A stretch of DNA of 64,000 nt from UBA1413 sp964650525 (GTDB lineage: Bacteria; Bacteroidota; Bacteroidia; Bacteroidales; Prolixibacteraceae), in the NCBI GenBank assembly GCA_964650525.1, contig CAZYUA010000022.1, positions 1 to 64,000 on the forward strand, written 5' to 3'. Below are positions 34,483 to 42,081 of the stretch, piece after piece. How positions within the stretch are numbered: position 1 is the first letter of the stretch; the number at the start of each line of letters is the position of its first letter. The notes under the pieces were generated by a model, which worked only from the letters and a program-made list of their open reading frames with translations, did no database searches and had not been told where the DNA came from. A program made the position numbers and the translations under genes.

Positions 34483-35497
34483 TCATCGCCAGGTAGTTTT
34501 CTACCGGAATGTATGCGGGAATACTGTTTCCGGAACCGAGTGCATAACTTTTCAGGCCGGTCATGGACAGAAGCTCCCCCGCTCTCGCTGCTATCTTTTC
34601 CGGAGTCATAACAGCCAGGAAATCCATATCGATGCCCCCGAGAATGGCAACCCTGTTGCCCCAACGGCGATAGACCTCCTCCACCGGCAGAATGATATCT
34701 TCAAAGGAGTGTTTGCCATCGTAACCCAGCTCATCGATAATTGCATCCATCAGGTCATACACATTCCCGCACGAATGAAGAATTGCCGGTTTGCCGGCCC
34801 GATGGGCCGCCTGTACCATTTTCCGGTGCCACGGAAAAATGTATTTTCTCATGTTGCCGGGGTCGAACACGGTTTGGGTCTTAAATCCCCAATCGTCGTT
34901 TATCAGCAAAGCACCCACCGCTTCTTTGGAAGCACACCGTTCATAAAACCGGAGTAACCTCTCCCCTACTGCATTGAAAATTGCTCCTGCGAGGTGTTCA
35001 TCCTCCAAAATCATTATACACATCCGTTCAAATCCAACCAGGTCGGTCACATTTTCCAGGAGGCCTCCCGGCCCGGGGGTGATGAATTTCATTCCGGCAG
35101 GCAGGCAGGAACCGAAGGTGTCGAAAACAGAAAAATCTCCCTCATCGGGGTCCGGCCAGGCATACGACCGGAAGCTCTCCCATCCGGTGATGACGGCACC
35201 TTCATTTTGTGAGACGGAAGCTTTCTGACCTCTGGATGCCTTTTCAAATTTCAGGGAGGGGTAAAACCGGGCCGGGAGGGTTACGTGGTCATAGCCTGCA
35301 TGGAAAAAGGCCTGGATGGTCATCCTGATCAACTCATCCCGGTTTGGAGGCATGTACCCGGGTTTTCCCGCCAACAGGGCATTGAGTCGATCGTTGGTGA
35401 AGTACTCGAAAAGGACCGGTCTGTCAGGAGTCTGGCGGCTCAGAACCTTCAGCAGCTGATTGAAATCGGCGGGATATTTTCGTTCTATGAGTTTCAT
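34469..35497 (-). CDS. URO-D superfamily protein (corrinoid methyltransferase-like), variant 1
   Basis: The 342-residue protein has the uroporphyrinogen decarboxylase/MtaA fold signature (LINDDWGFKTQTVFDPGNMRKYIFP, here split as LINDDWGFK and NMRKYIFPWH) and the motif ILHSCGN (239-245). True HemE lacks this H-x-C and carries N-terminal substrate residues that are absent here, so haem synthesis is unlikely. In MtaA/MtbA/CmuA-type methyltransferases zinc is held by H-x-C plus a later Cys. Here H241 and C243 are present, but the later position reads AILGGID (Leu286), so the third ligand seems missing. It follows the deacetylase gene by 152 bp. Substrate unknown. Confidence 0.75.
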   Translation of the reverse strand: MKLIERKYPADFNQLLKVLSRQTPDRPVLFEYFTNDRLNALLAGKPGYMPPNRDELIRMTIQAFFHAGYDHVTLPARFYPSLKFEKASRGQKASVSQNEGAVITGWESFRSYAWPDPDEGDFSVFDTFGSCLPAGMKFITPGPGGLLENVTDLVGFERMCIMILEDEHLAGAIFNAVGERLLRFYERCASKEAVGALLINDDWGFKTQTVFDPGNMRKYIFPWHRKMVQAAHRAGKPAILHSCGNVYDLMDAIIDELGYDGKHSFEDIILPVEEVYRRWGNRVAILGGIDMDFLAVMTPEKIAARAGELLSMTGLKSYALGSGNSIPAYIPVENYLAMIRVI

Positions 35498-35649
35498 ACA
35501 TTCGAAATCTTTCAGATCACAGCCTGCACAAAAGCGGTATCTTCCGACCTGACGAGCAGGTATTCAGGTCATAAACCCCTGGAATCCGGACGTCTTACAT
35601 GTCAAAAGGAGTGACATACCGGAGAACCGGGCGAGCCAGGTCTTTGCTT

Positions 35650-36471
35650 TCATAACCGGTGAAAACTATACCCGGCTTCAATGAGTTTATCCATTACGTC
35701 TTCCAGCTGGTTGTACAATTTATCGGTGCGGTCGGGATGGGTTCCCGGATGGACCAGGAGGATCGCTCCGTTCAGACCGGAGGAAGATGACTTTTCAAAG
35801 CGGAACAGGCCGGTTTTAATTTCCTCTGAAGTTTTATAGTTGGGCATGTCCGGGGTGGTATAATCGGCCTGCGTGCCGGTTCCGGGCGTGAAATTCACCA
35901 CCTGCCTGCCCACTTGTACAGCCCACTGGCAAATGAGAGAGTTATACCACTCAAATGGCGGCAAAAAATAACCTGCTAAGGCAGGGTTTCCTCCAGCCCT
36001 GCGGATTTCCGCCAGGTTTCGCAGCAGATCTTTCCGGAATTGCCTGCGGGTTACCAACAGTGAATCACGCTTTTCCCAGGCATTGTAAAGGAGATGGCGG
36101 TCGGAATGGGCACCCAGGTAGTGTCCCTCCCTGATAATCCGTTGCGTGACTTCACGGAAGTCCGGATTTCTAAGAAAATTACCGGTAAGGAAAAACGATG
36201 CGTTTACTTTTTTCCGCCATAGAAGGTCGAGTACCGGTCCGACACCCTCCCCGTAGGTGTCGGCCGAAAAGACCAGGTAAACCTGTTTCCGGGTGGTATC
36301 CATGCGGATGATGGCGCCATACTTGTCGGTCACGGCATGTGCCGGAATCCCGGGATAACTTTCTGACACCGGGGACCCGGATTCTGGCGATGGTTCCATC
36401 CCGGCAAGAGCGATACCAGCCAGGATCCACAGAGCCGGTGCGATGACAATTCGAAGTACCCGACAGATCAT
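35650..36471 (-). CDS. NodB-type polysaccharide deacetylase, Bacteroidota variant
   Basis: The 273-residue protein has a signal peptide (about 1-24) and a NodB deacetylase domain (about 55-270). The metal-binding HSxxH motif is intact (AHSDRH), and ASFFLTGNF, FLPPFEWYN and LLVHPGTHPDRTDK match motifs 2-5. The first motif, normally TFDDG, reads VFSADTYGEG; only one Asp remains, as in other Bacteroidota members I recall. It may remove acetyl groups from peptidoglycan or another amino sugar. Its ATG overlaps the stop of the upstream amidase gene as ATGA, a sign of translational coupling. Confidence 0.82.
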   Translation of the reverse strand: MICRVLRIVIAPALWILAGIALAGMEPSPESGSPVSESYPGIPAHAVTDKYGAIIRMDTTRKQVYLVFSADTYGEGVGPVLDLLWRKKVNASFFLTGNFLRNPDFREVTQRIIREGHYLGAHSDRHLLYNAWEKRDSLLVTRRQFRKDLLRNLAEIRRAGGNPALAGYFLPPFEWYNSLICQWAVQVGRQVVNFTPGTGTQADYTTPDMPNYKTSEEIKTGLFRFEKSSSSGLNGAILLVHPGTHPDRTDKLYNQLEDVMDKLIEAGYSFHRL

Positions 36472-39400
36472 TCTGCTTCAAAAAAATGGAGTATATCGGC
36501 AACCAGATTATTCAGACTTTCTTTCGGTACAACTGTTTCCAGGGGGAATCCCAGCACCAGGGTCCGGTAATCTCCGCGATAGGCAACCCCGCCAGAAACG
36601 TTGTTTTCAGAATAGCGGAAGCAGGTGAAGGCATTCTCACCGACAGGTTCAATTCCGTCGGGAGCCTCCACGGTATAAACATCAGGATGGGTTCCCGTGT
36701 TGAAGTATCCGGTGAGGTCAAACCAGGGTTTTGCCCGGTCGGTACTGTGGAAGCGGCCGTTAAGGCATCCATTCCGGGTTCTGAACGTAAAATGGAGGTA
36801 TTCCCTGGCAAACCTTGCAGCCAGCGTATCACCCGAAACGACGAAATCACTTCCCGGATAAGCACCCGACAGCAGAATATTTCCCCCCGCTCCGGCAATT
36901 TCTATGAGTTTCTTCGTGAAGGCAGAGGTATAAATCGTGTAATCCAACAGTTTATGGTCTTTCAGTGAAGGGGTTGCCCTTTCCTCTCCCAGCAGAATAT
37001 CGGTCAGGAAAAATCCGGATGCCGGATAGCCTTCCGCTACAAAGGTTTCGTCGCTGACAGTGACGACATTGTACCCGGCATGGAGGAACGCCCCGGCATG
37101 GGAATGAGCGAAATTGAAACTGTTACCCGGGATGGTAAGGTTTTCCATATCGGCATGACTGCTGCCCCAGCCGGGGTTGTCGTCGTCGGTCCATACCGAT
37201 GTCCGGTCGAAATCGTATTGGTTTCCGGTATAGGCGCCGGAAGCGTTCCAGGAGACTCCCTGGTCGCGCCACCACTCGATGCCGGCCTTTTCGCCCGCAT
37301 CAAAGGTAGCAGGGGCGCAAATCCGGTCAAAGGCATTGACTATCAGTACCGTTCCTTTGGAGTTGGGTACAAAGCCTGCGGAAACCGTTTCGCCTGGGAA
37401 ACTCTCACCACCGCTGTTCAGGGCGGTGACCCTGAAATCCGTGATATCTCCTGCACTTTCCAGTGGCAGAATGCAAAAGGTATCCTTGACGCTGGTTCCT
37501 TCATCCCATCCCTGGTTATTCATCTGACGGTACACTTTATACGTAGTGGGCCATGCTGTTGGTTCGAGCGGATCCGCCACCGGTTTCCAGCTTAACCTGA
37601 CAAGGGTATCGCTGACCCTGTGAAGGGCCATATGGTTTACCGGAAGCGGGTGGATCACGGGGTTCCGGTTTTCCCTGGCAGCCTGGAAACGCAACATTCC
37701 CTTATAAATGGCGCGGGCCACCGAAAACCGGAACCGCGGGTCCAGGCCAAATGTCATATCGGCAAGGTTCTGGTGCGACAGCAACTCCAGCAGCATGGCC
37801 GGTGCATTGGGCCTCCAGGCTTCAGAATACTGACGGTCCCAGAGTCCCCTGCGTGTCCAGCCGGGGTTGTACAACTCCCGGATGTCATCGACAATTTGCG
37901 ACTGTACCAAATCGGTCAGATCGCGGCTGGCCATCCGGGAGGATCCGTCCGGGAAAAGCCCCTGGCCTGCCCAGGTACTGTAGATTCCCAGGGTACCTAC
38001 AATGGTGTCTCCACGGGTGATCCCCGCATCAGTATGGAAGGCCAGTATCAGGTCTACAGGAATTTTCAGCCCGGGAGCATCAGGCTGTTTCTGCGGACCG
38101 TTTGGGCTGCCCATCAGGTAGTTGACCCACTCGCCCCGGGATTGGTAGTCGTCGTTATAATCGTTCCTTCCTTCGTTGAGGCTGTAAACCAGGGTATCGG
38201 GGAAACCCGCGTACTGAAGGTAATAGCGGGCTGCTTCCCGGTACCGGGATTTACCGCTGGTTTTCCAGGAATAGAGCCCCTGGACCCCGGCACCAGATCC
38301 GGCAAGGGCCGTAGTGGTGTCACGTACAGACTGCACATTGGGAACCAGGGTAGCGGAAGGACGGCGTGCAACATTGCCCATGCCTCCTCCGAATCGTACC
38401 GCATCGACCGAAATCACCTCCCCTTCACGGCCCTGCAGGCTCACCGTCACCGCCGTGTTTTTGGCAGTGGGAGATTCCGAGCCGGGAAAGCGAAAGGTAC
38501 CCAGGTAAATCCAGGTTCCTCCTCCCATTTTCTGGTTTATCAGGAATTCCCGGCTTCCACCCCCGGCATGCACGGTGAATTTCACCTCCGGGCAACTGTT
38601 GGGATAACTCCTGTAAGCCACATAAACGGCATAATCCCCGGCCTCAAGGGAAGGCAGAAAAGTTACCTCCCCTGCCCCGACGGGAAGGGCCTTATATTTC
38701 AGCGAAGTTCCCATGAGAAAGGGATTCTCGCCCGTATAAAGGGTATCCTTCAGCAAAAATCCTGCCTCCCTGACCGGAGTTTCAGCCACCTGAGGCAGCA
38801 GGCAGACCGATCCCCGGGAAGAAAAATCGTTGTCGGCAACCACCTCCCTGGTCTGACAATCCCGCTCCACGGGCAGCAGCACAGTAGCTCCGCTGTTTTC
38901 CAACATGGGCACCAGAAAAGGGATTACGATGCTTTTCGTGTAGAGTTCTTCGACCGTACCGAAAAGACGGGCCCGCTGCCACTCCCACCGGTCGAGTTTG
39001 GATTCATAGTACCAGCCATGACTGCTCCACAGAGCAATGGCATTACCGAAAAGGCCCTTATCCGGGAAGGTTCCGCCGGCTTTACGCACCAACGGAACCC
39101 TGTTCCGGCTTTCCGGAACAGGAAATCGCAGCAGGTCGGCCTTGAGATCTTTTCTCAGGCTGTTGGGAATCAGCTCCTCCAGTCTCCGCCCGTCGGTATA
39201 TACCATGATCTCCCAGTCCCGGTACTTTCTTCCCAACTGCTCCCCCAACGAAAGGACCAGCTGTTTTGAACTCGCTTCCCTGACCGGCAGGTAGGATAAC
39301 TGCCGGTTAAAGTAAAATAATACTTTCTTCCCCGGCGGTCTCACCCATACGGAATCTAAAGCCACCTTCCCGGTAAACCTTCCTCCGGGTAACGGGTTCA

Positions 39401-39518
39401 CCCAGCTTTCCATCTTCTTCCGGACTTTCCTGGTAAGACGCTGCTCTTCCGTCTCCTTTGCCGTGAGCGACGAAGAAAAGAAAAACACCAGAACCAACAA
39501 TAAAGAAAACCTATTCAT
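36468..39518 (-). CDS. Split Amidase_3-like protein with inserted golvesin-type domain
   Basis: The 1016-residue secreted protein (signal peptide 1-20) appears to be an N-acetylmuramoyl-L-alanine amidase whose catalytic domain is interrupted. Zinc ligands H167 (LWSSHGW) and E190 lie in the first half (about 155-220). H495 (AFHTDAG) and E578 (LLELLSHQN) lie in the second half (about 400-605). Between them (about 230-385) is a golvesin/xanthan-lyase-like beta-sandwich (AGDYAVYVAYRSYPNS, WIYLGTFRFP). A fibronectin-III domain (about 615-710) and a C-terminal flavodoxin/ThuA-like domain (about 715-1016; GTVLIVNAFDR, GGNILLSGAYPGSD) follow. Homologs are often labelled xanthan lyase. No T9SS domain is visible. 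The deacetylase gene overlaps its stop by 4 bp. Confidence 0.82.
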   Translation of the reverse strand: MNRFSLLLVLVFFFSSSLTAKETEEQRLTRKVRKKMESWVNPLPGGRFTGKVALDSVWVRPPGKKVLFYFNRQLSYLPVREASSKQLVLSLGEQLGRKYRDWEIMVYTDGRRLEELIPNSLRKDLKADLLRFPVPESRNRVPLVRKAGGTFPDKGLFGNAIALWSSHGWYYESKLDRWEWQRARLFGTVEELYTKSIVIPFLVPMLENSGATVLLPVERDCQTREVVADNDFSSRGSVCLLPQVAETPVREAGFLLKDTLYTGENPFLMGTSLKYKALPVGAGEVTFLPSLEAGDYAVYVAYRSYPNSCPEVKFTVHAGGGSREFLINQKMGGGTWIYLGTFRFPGSESPTAKNTAVTVSLQGREGEVISVDAVRFGGGMGNVARRPSATLVPNVQSVRDTTTALAGSGAGVQGLYSWKTSGKSRYREAARYYLQYAGFPDTLVYSLNEGRNDYNDDYQSRGEWVNYLMGSPNGPQKQPDAPGLKIPVDLILAFHTDAGITRGDTIVGTLGIYSTWAGQGLFPDGSSRMASRDLTDLVQSQIVDDIRELYNPGWTRRGLWDRQYSEAWRPNAPAMLLELLSHQNLADMTFGLDPRFRFSVARAIYKGMLRFQAARENRNPVIHPLPVNHMALHRVSDTLVRLSWKPVADPLEPTAWPTTYKVYRQMNNQGWDEGTSVKDTFCILPLESAGDITDFRVTALNSGGESFPGETVSAGFVPNSKGTVLIVNAFDRICAPATFDAGEKAGIEWWRDQGVSWNASGAYTGNQYDFDRTSVWTDDDNPGWGSSHADMENLTIPGNSFNFAHSHAGAFLHAGYNVVTVSDETFVAEGYPASGFFLTDILLGEERATPSLKDHKLLDYTIYTSAFTKKLIEIAGAGGNILLSGAYPGSDFVVSGDTLAARFAREYLHFTFRTRNGCLNGRFHSTDRAKPWFDLTGYFNTGTHPDVYTVEAPDGIEPVGENAFTCFRYSENNVSGGVAYRGDYRTLVLGFPLETVVPKESLNNLVADILHFFEAE

Positions 39519-39840
39519 CAGCTATTCAGTTTGGATTCAGTTTATCATTCCATTCAAAATTACTCTTTTTGTGCGAATCATGGTCTCATCCTTTCACCTT
39601 TTCCGTATGCATCCTGTCATCAGAATCCAGGAGCGCAATTTTTATTTTCAGCCGGGCGCACGGATTTTGAACTCAGGATAGTTTTTTTTTCCTTTGTCTT
39701 TTAAACACCAGAAACCAGTCCGGCAGAAACAACACAATCTGTTTGCCCTGTTTGCGGGATGATGCATCCTGAAGGGCCAGCGGTACTAATAGTAAACTGT
39801 TTTGAATGCCTGGGAAGTGCCGGACCAGACCTGAACAAAG
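39519..39840. other. 322-bp divergent intergenic region
   Basis: This gap separates the divergent split-amidase gene (minus) and the hydroxyacid dehydrogenase gene (plus). No coding frame is supported. It holds a minus-strand promoter box at 39555-39562 (listed separately) and T-rich runs near 39680-39700. No clear promoter for the plus-strand gene was found. Confidence 0.6.
39555..39562 (-). promoter_or_regulatory. Candidate -7 promoter box for the amidase-deacetylase operon
   Basis: The minus strand reads TAATTTTG, matching TAnnTTTG, 36 nt before the ATG at 39518. No TTTG at -33 is seen at the right spacing. Confidence 0.4.
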
Positions 39841-40794
39841 ATGAAGATAGTAGTTTTGGACGGTTACACCCTGAATCCCGGAGATCTGAGCTGGGAGGGG
39901 ATTTCCGTTTTAGGAGAGCTTACGGTTTACGACCGTACCTCCCCTGCTGAGGTTTTCAAAAGAGCTGCAGGAGCGGAAGTATTGATTACCAACAAGGTCG
40001 TTCTTGACAGGGAAGGGATTTCCCGGCTGCCGGAACTCAGGTACATTGGGGTACTGGCAACGGGGTACAATGTAGTTGACCTGGAGGCAGCCCGGGAAGC
40101 CGGAATTGTAGTCACCAACATTCCGGCATACAGCACGGCTTCCGTTGCACAAATGGTGTTTGCGCACCTCCTCAATTTCTCCAACCGGGTAGAACTGCAT
40201 GCCAGTGAAGTGAGAAACGGGAAGTGGAGTACCACGAACGATTTCTCCTACCAAAGTACCCCGCAAACCGAGCTGGCAGGAAAGACGCTGGGAATTGCCG
40301 GCTTTGGCAGGATCGGTCAGGCTGTTGCAGCCATTGGTTGGGCCTTTGGCATGAACATTCTCTTCTATAACCGATCCATAAAAACCGGCATTCCACAGGA
40401 ATACAAGCAGACCAGCCTGGAAGATCTCTTCCGGTCGAGCGATTATGTCACGCTCCATTGTCCGCTGACCCGGGAAAATGCAGGTTTTGTGAATTCATGC
40501 CTGCTGTCGGAGATGAAACCCACGGCCTTTCTGGTCAATACTGCCCGCGGGGGTCTGATAGATGAAAAGGCACTGTCGGAAGCCCTCAACAAAGGAGTGA
40601 TTGCCGGAGCAGGACTCGATGTGCTATCAGCCGAACCTCCGGGACCTGAGAACCCTTTACCGGGAGCTTTGAACTGCTTTATCACCCCGCATATGGCCTG
40701 GGCGACACGCGAAGCCCGTGCAAGACTAATGGGAATCGCCGCTGATAACCTAAGAGCTGCTCTGGAAGGCCACCCACGCAACCAGGTGAATTAA
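39841..40794 (+). CDS. D-2-hydroxyacid dehydrogenase (glycerate dehydrogenase/hydroxypyruvate reductase type)
   Basis: The 317-residue cytoplasmic enzyme interconverts a D-2-hydroxyacid and a 2-oxoacid with NAD(P)H. The Rossmann motif is GIAGFGRIGQA (about 156-166). The catalytic residues lie in NTARGGLID (Arg), LSAEPPGPENP (Glu) and FITPHMAWAT (His). Length and the Trp near the catalytic His (HMAWAT) fit glycerate dehydrogenases. The next gene, an Lrp-type regulator, follows after 61 bp. D-lactate from MurNAc is a conceivable substrate given the murein genes nearby, but nothing in the sequence shows this. Confidence 0.9.
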   Translation: MKIVVLDGYTLNPGDLSWEGISVLGELTVYDRTSPAEVFKRAAGAEVLITNKVVLDREGISRLPELRYIGVLATGYNVVDLEAAREAGIVVTNIPAYSTASVAQMVFAHLLNFSNRVELHASEVRNGKWSTTNDFSYQSTPQTELAGKTLGIAGFGRIGQAVAAIGWAFGMNILFYNRSIKTGIPQEYKQTSLEDLFRSSDYVTLHCPLTRENAGFVNSCLLSEMKPTAFLVNTARGGLIDEKALSEALNKGVIAGAGLDVLSAEPPGPENPLPGALNCFITPHMAWATREARARLMGIAADNLRAALEGHPRNQVN

Positions 40795-40855
40795 TTCCCC
40801 CGGCACCACAGCCAATAGCATTATTAACTATATTTACCCTGTTAACGTCAACCGT

Positions 40856-41323
40856 ATGACACTGAGAAACCACCTGGATGATATTGACCTGAAGATCCTG
40901 GACATCATCGGTCAAAATGCCCGTGTTCCCTTCCGGGATGTTGCAGCACAGGCAGGCATTTCAAGGGCTGCTGTACACCAACGGGTGAACCGCATGGTTG
41001 ACCTGGAGGTTATTACCGGATCAGGGTACCATATCAATCCCAAAAAAATTGACTACCGCACCTGCTCTTACATCGGAGTCTTCCTGGAAAAGGGAGGCAT
41101 TTACAGCGATGTGGCCGAAAAGCTGAAAGAGATTAAGGAGATTATTGAATGTCATTACACTACCGGGCAGTATGCGATTTTTATCAAGGTCTACGCCAGG
41201 GACAACGAGCATCTGAAGAGCATCCTTAGCGAAAAAATCCAGAGAATACCTGGAATCCTGAGTACGGAGACGTTTATTTCGCTCGAGGAGACCTTTAAGC
41301 GGGTGCTGCCGGTTTACTCCTGA
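40856..41323 (+). CDS. Lrp/AsnC-family transcriptional regulator
   Basis: The 155-residue protein has an N-terminal winged helix-turn-helix (about 6-58; LDDIDLKILDIIGQNARVPF, AGISRAAVHQRVNRM). The C-terminal RAM/AsnC ligand-binding domain (about 70-150) shows IGVFLEKGG, CHYTTGQYAIFIKVYA and ILSTETFISLEE. Such proteins form octamers that sense amino acids. It overlaps the convergent rlmB gene by 10 bp at their 3' ends and follows the hydroxyacid dehydrogenase gene by 61 bp, which may be a target. Confidence 0.93.
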   Translation: MTLRNHLDDIDLKILDIIGQNARVPFRDVAAQAGISRAAVHQRVNRMVDLEVITGSGYHINPKKIDYRTCSYIGVFLEKGGIYSDVAEKLKEIKEIIECHYTTGQYAIFIKVYARDNEHLKSILSEKIQRIPGILSTETFISLEETFKRVLPVYS

Positions 41324-42081
41324 GTTGTTCCCCGCTGCCGGACCACCTCGTACAGTATGACGGCAGCCGCGGCCGAAACATTCAGCGATTCTATCTTTCC
41401 CGATAACGGGATTTTCACCAGGAAATCTGCCTTTTCCAGCAGGGAACGGGAAATTCCCTTCTCCTCCGATCCCAGGATCAGGGCAAGAGGACCACTCATA
41501 TTGGCTGAAGAATAGACCAGGGAAGATTTTTCAGTGGCTGCCACAACACGGAGGCCCGAATCCCTGATATATCCCAGAGCGGATGATAAACTGCCGGTCC
41601 GGCAAAGGAGCAAATGGTTTAAAGCACCTGCCGATGTTTTCATGGCATCTTCGCCTATCCGGGCGGATCCTTTTTCCGGTATGACCACTGCATGAACACC
41701 GGCACACACCGCAGTCCGCATGATAGCACCGAAATTCCGGACATCCGTGACCTGGTCCAGCACCAGCAAAAAAGGATCTTCCCCTCTTTCAAAAACCAGT
41801 GGCAGGACCTCTTCGATCCGGAGGAAATCTACGGGAGCCATCAGGGCAACCACTCCCTGGTGGTTCCTGCGAGTAATCCGGTTGATCTTCTCAAGCGGAA
41901 CAACCTGGAACGAGACCTGCCGCTCCCTGATCAAGCGGTATAGTTCGGCCGACAACTCATTAGATAATCCATTCCTGATCAACACCTTATCAATACTTCG
42001 GCCCGAGAGGATGGCCTCCATCACGGTCCGGGTGCCATAAATAAAATCTTCGCTCTTTACCAGGTTTTTTTCTTTTTCCAT
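41314..42081 (-). CDS. rlmB: 23S rRNA (guanosine-2'-O-)-methyltransferase RlmB
   Basis: The 255-residue SpoU/TrmH-family enzyme methylates the 2'-OH of a 23S rRNA guanosine (G2251 in E. coli). The N-terminal substrate-binding domain (about 10-85) is followed by the SPOUT knot domain with RNFGAIMRTA (motif 1), ILGSEEKGIS (motif 2) and IPLSGKIESLNVSAAAAVIL (motif 3). Its start lies 25 bp inside the end of the ABC-F gene, implying co-translation. Confidence 0.94.
   Translation of the reverse strand: MEKEKNLVKSEDFIYGTRTVMEAILSGRSIDKVLIRNGLSNELSAELYRLIRERQVSFQVVPLEKINRITRRNHQGVVALMAPVDFLRIEEVLPLVFERGEDPFLLVLDQVTDVRNFGAIMRTAVCAGVHAVVIPEKGSARIGEDAMKTSAGALNHLLLCRTGSLSSALGYIRDSGLRVVAATEKSSLVYSSANMSGPLALILGSEEKGISRSLLEKADFLVKIPLSGKIESLNVSAAAAVILYEVVRQRGTTQE

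Noticed and set aside
37620..39269. A 549-codon open frame on the plus strand opposite the split amidase gene
   Set aside because: Its translation lacks a signal peptide, domain motif or Bacteroidota-like composition, and it lies entirely antisense to a gene with clear domains.
39841..40794. Assigning the hydroxyacid dehydrogenase to D-lactate from MurNAc
   Set aside because: The motifs fit glycerate dehydrogenases in general; only proximity to murein genes suggests lactate, which is too weak for a call.
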